Assembly: GCA_023376005.1 (NCBI GenBank)
Contig: CM042145.1
Location: 18,861,204-18,925,203, forward strand
Length of the DNA: 64,000 nucleotides
DNA from: Doryteuthis pealeii
Taxonomy: Eukaryota; Mollusca; Cephalopoda; Myopsida; Loliginidae
Direction of reading: 5' to 3'
In this document: piece after piece, positions 62,277-64,000 of the stretch
How the letters are laid out: each line of letters starts with the position of its first letter
Position numbering within the stretch: the stretch's first letter is position 1
The notes under the pieces: generated by a model
Told to the model about the DNA's origin: nothing
The model's input: the letters and a program-made list of their open reading frames with translations, nothing else
Databases searched by the model: none
Position numbers and translations under genes: made by a program

Positions 62277-62462
62277 GTAAGTCTAACATCATTTTTTCAT
62301 TGCTTCTCTTGTAGCTTATCAACTCCTTTAAAAACTTTCTAAAAAATAATCTGTTTTTCTACAAAAATGTTTTTTCTTGACGATGAGCTAAAATTGAAAC
62401 TAGTTACAAAAAATGAATAACATAAAAGAAATATTCTTATTTGAATCATCACATTTGGTCAT

Positions 62463-62463
<1 letters not shown>

Positions 62464-62505
<42 letters not shown>
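62464..62505. repeat. (TA)n microsatellite
   Basis: About 20 TA units. Confidence 0.95.
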
Positions 62506-62506
<1 letters not shown>

Positions 62507-62752
62507 CCAAAAGTCCAGAGAAGAAATCTTCCTTACGACATAGGTTTTTTTAAAAACAACTTGTCGCAGTTTGAGAGCTCAATGTGTGCTCTTATTGTTA
62601 GAGTCACAGAGCAAATTTATATTTAAATAAATAACAAAAGACTTATAGATCTTGCATTATAGACTATTTCAGGGAGCTTAGACAAAAATGTCTAATTCTC
62701 CCGACTCATCAGATGCGAATGATGAATTCTTTATTTTTAAGGCATTTGAAAA

Positions 62753-62757
<5 letters not shown>

Positions 62758-62783
<26 letters not shown>
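62758..62783. repeat. Poly(T) tract
   Basis: About 25 T. Confidence 0.95.
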
Positions 62784-62788
<5 letters not shown>

Positions 62789-62994
62789 GTCCTGTCCTGC
62801 TCAGCTGTAGAGTAATAAAAATAGGAATAAACATACAAATAATAGTAAACAATAATAAAACCAAAGACATCTGACCGCTTGTCAGTAATTTGTTAGGAGT
62901 TACTGTTAATTCAATTAATTCAGAATTCAGGGACACCCCTGTTCATTTATTTAGTAGTTTTTGTTTGACTTAATTTATTTTCCTTTCTTTCCAT

Positions 62995-63340
62995 ATCGCT
63001 TCAACTATACCCACCCCTACATATCTATACAAACTTATACATATACATACATATGCATACACACACATACATACACACACACATACATCTATATATACAC
63101 ATATATACATATATATACACACATACACACACATATACATATATATATACACATATACACATATATATATACATACATATATACATATACACACATATAT
63201 ACATACACTATACACATACACACACCCACATATACATACCTATATACATATACACACATATATACATACACCTATACACACATACACACACCCACATATA
63301 CATACCTATATACAAATACACATATACACATACATCTATG
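62995..63340. repeat. ACATATAC-type microsatellite block
   Basis: Mixed CA, TA and ATAC repeats. A roughly 75-bp unit containing ACCTATATACATATACACAC appears at least twice (63180-63325). Open frames over it are artefacts of the repeat. Confidence 0.9.
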
Positions 63341-63454
63341 GAGTTAGCCTGTTTTCTGTAAATTATCATTTAGCTAGTACAAATTATGTGTTATTTCCTC
63401 CTTATTTGGAGGGTGGACCTGCAAAAGTTATATTGCATTATGTTAAATTTGAAC

Positions 63455-63880
63455 ACGCATATATACATACATACTCATATACATGCATACATAGATCCAC
63501 ACATAAATACGCATATATACATGTAAACAAATATATCCTGAAAATTTAAATATTATTAGTCATTATACCACTCAGACTTTTTTGGGGCTACTCCATCCAT
63601 GCATATACATATCCGTATCCCCAACTACACATATGCATATCCACACACATATATACATATATACATACCTGTACCCATATACACACATACATATACACAC
63701 ACACATATACATACACATACATACACATGTACGTATACCCGAATATACGCACATACATACATACACATACATATACGCACATAGCCGAATATATACCCAT
63801 ACACATGCATACACATGCACCTGCACCAGGGAAGTAGTAATAATAATAATAATATAATAATAATAATAATAATAATAGTA
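63455..63880. repeat. ATAC and (TAA)n microsatellite block
   Basis: ATAC/CATA repeats to 63830, then TAA repeats at 63836-63880. Confidence 0.9.
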
Positions 63881-64000
63881 GTAGTACTGATAATAAATAA
63901 GTAAGTAAATTCAAAAATAAATAAATAAAAATAAAATTAACACTACAAAATATTAAGCTTTTAAAAATAATGAGTAAAATCATAGAATAATATAATAAAA

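Noticed and set aside
8714..62276. VPS13D or VPS13B instead of VPS13A/C
   Set aside because: The order and wording of YPCDLTFG, SLWDVEK, LHNLLPYDL, YWIINKTE, SMDTVNSAG and CVPYWP follow human VPS13A. The VPS13D-specific ubiquitin-binding region and its VAB wording are not seen. The choice between A and C remains open.
62970..63985. Many open frames on both strands rich in T, H, I and Y or in C, V and Y
   Set aside because: They are translations of CA/TA/ATAC microsatellites. No start context, splice sites or homology.
1..64000. CRISPR array, operons or bacterial features
   Set aside because: The tandem repeats are minisatellites without unique spacers of constant length, and the gene structure is spliced eukaryotic.

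Overview
This is animal nuclear DNA: AT-rich, intron-dominated and very repeat-dense, with GT-AG exons of 42-263 bp separated by introns of about 0.1-6 kb. Heavy loads of (TA)n, (CA)n and ATAC microsatellites, a tRNA-Lys-like SINE family in many copies, LINE and mariner debris and Helitron-like elements suggest a mollusc, plausibly a cephalopod. That assignment is inference and was not tested by search. One gene explains nearly all convincing coding sequence: the middle of a VPS13A/C-type bridge-like lipid-transfer protein on the + strand. I resolve 25 consecutive exons (8714-62276) whose splice phases all agree, giving about 1,138 codons. They run from the region matching roughly residue 1290 of human VPS13A into the Vps13 adaptor-binding (VAB) domain. 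Neither the start nor the end of the gene lies in the window. Layout: 1-2311 is a second, slightly divergent copy of 17280-19740 and carries an intact but out-of-order copy of exon 6. 2312-8312 is a copy of 10812-17100 (exons 2-5) riddled with 1-2 base indels. Both look like assembly duplication (alternate haplotype plus poorly polished sequence) rather than biology. The true gene order resumes at 8714. Introns hold tRNA-derived SINEs, a second SINE family, a 550-600 bp dispersed family, LINE C-terminal fragments, mariner relics, a gypsy-like LTR, TIR/foldback elements and three Helitron-like elements with recognisable TC and hairpin-CTAG ends. Most interesting: the introns between 48 and 60.6 kb contain a cluster of hammerhead-ribozyme motifs on both strands. 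Two or three have a complete conserved core and perfectly paired stems. They sit in short inverted-repeat or direct-repeat elements, often next to (TA)n tracts, as expected of Penelope-like or retrozyme-type retroelements. Several long foldbacks lie close to exons and would make double-stranded RNA in the pre-mRNA.
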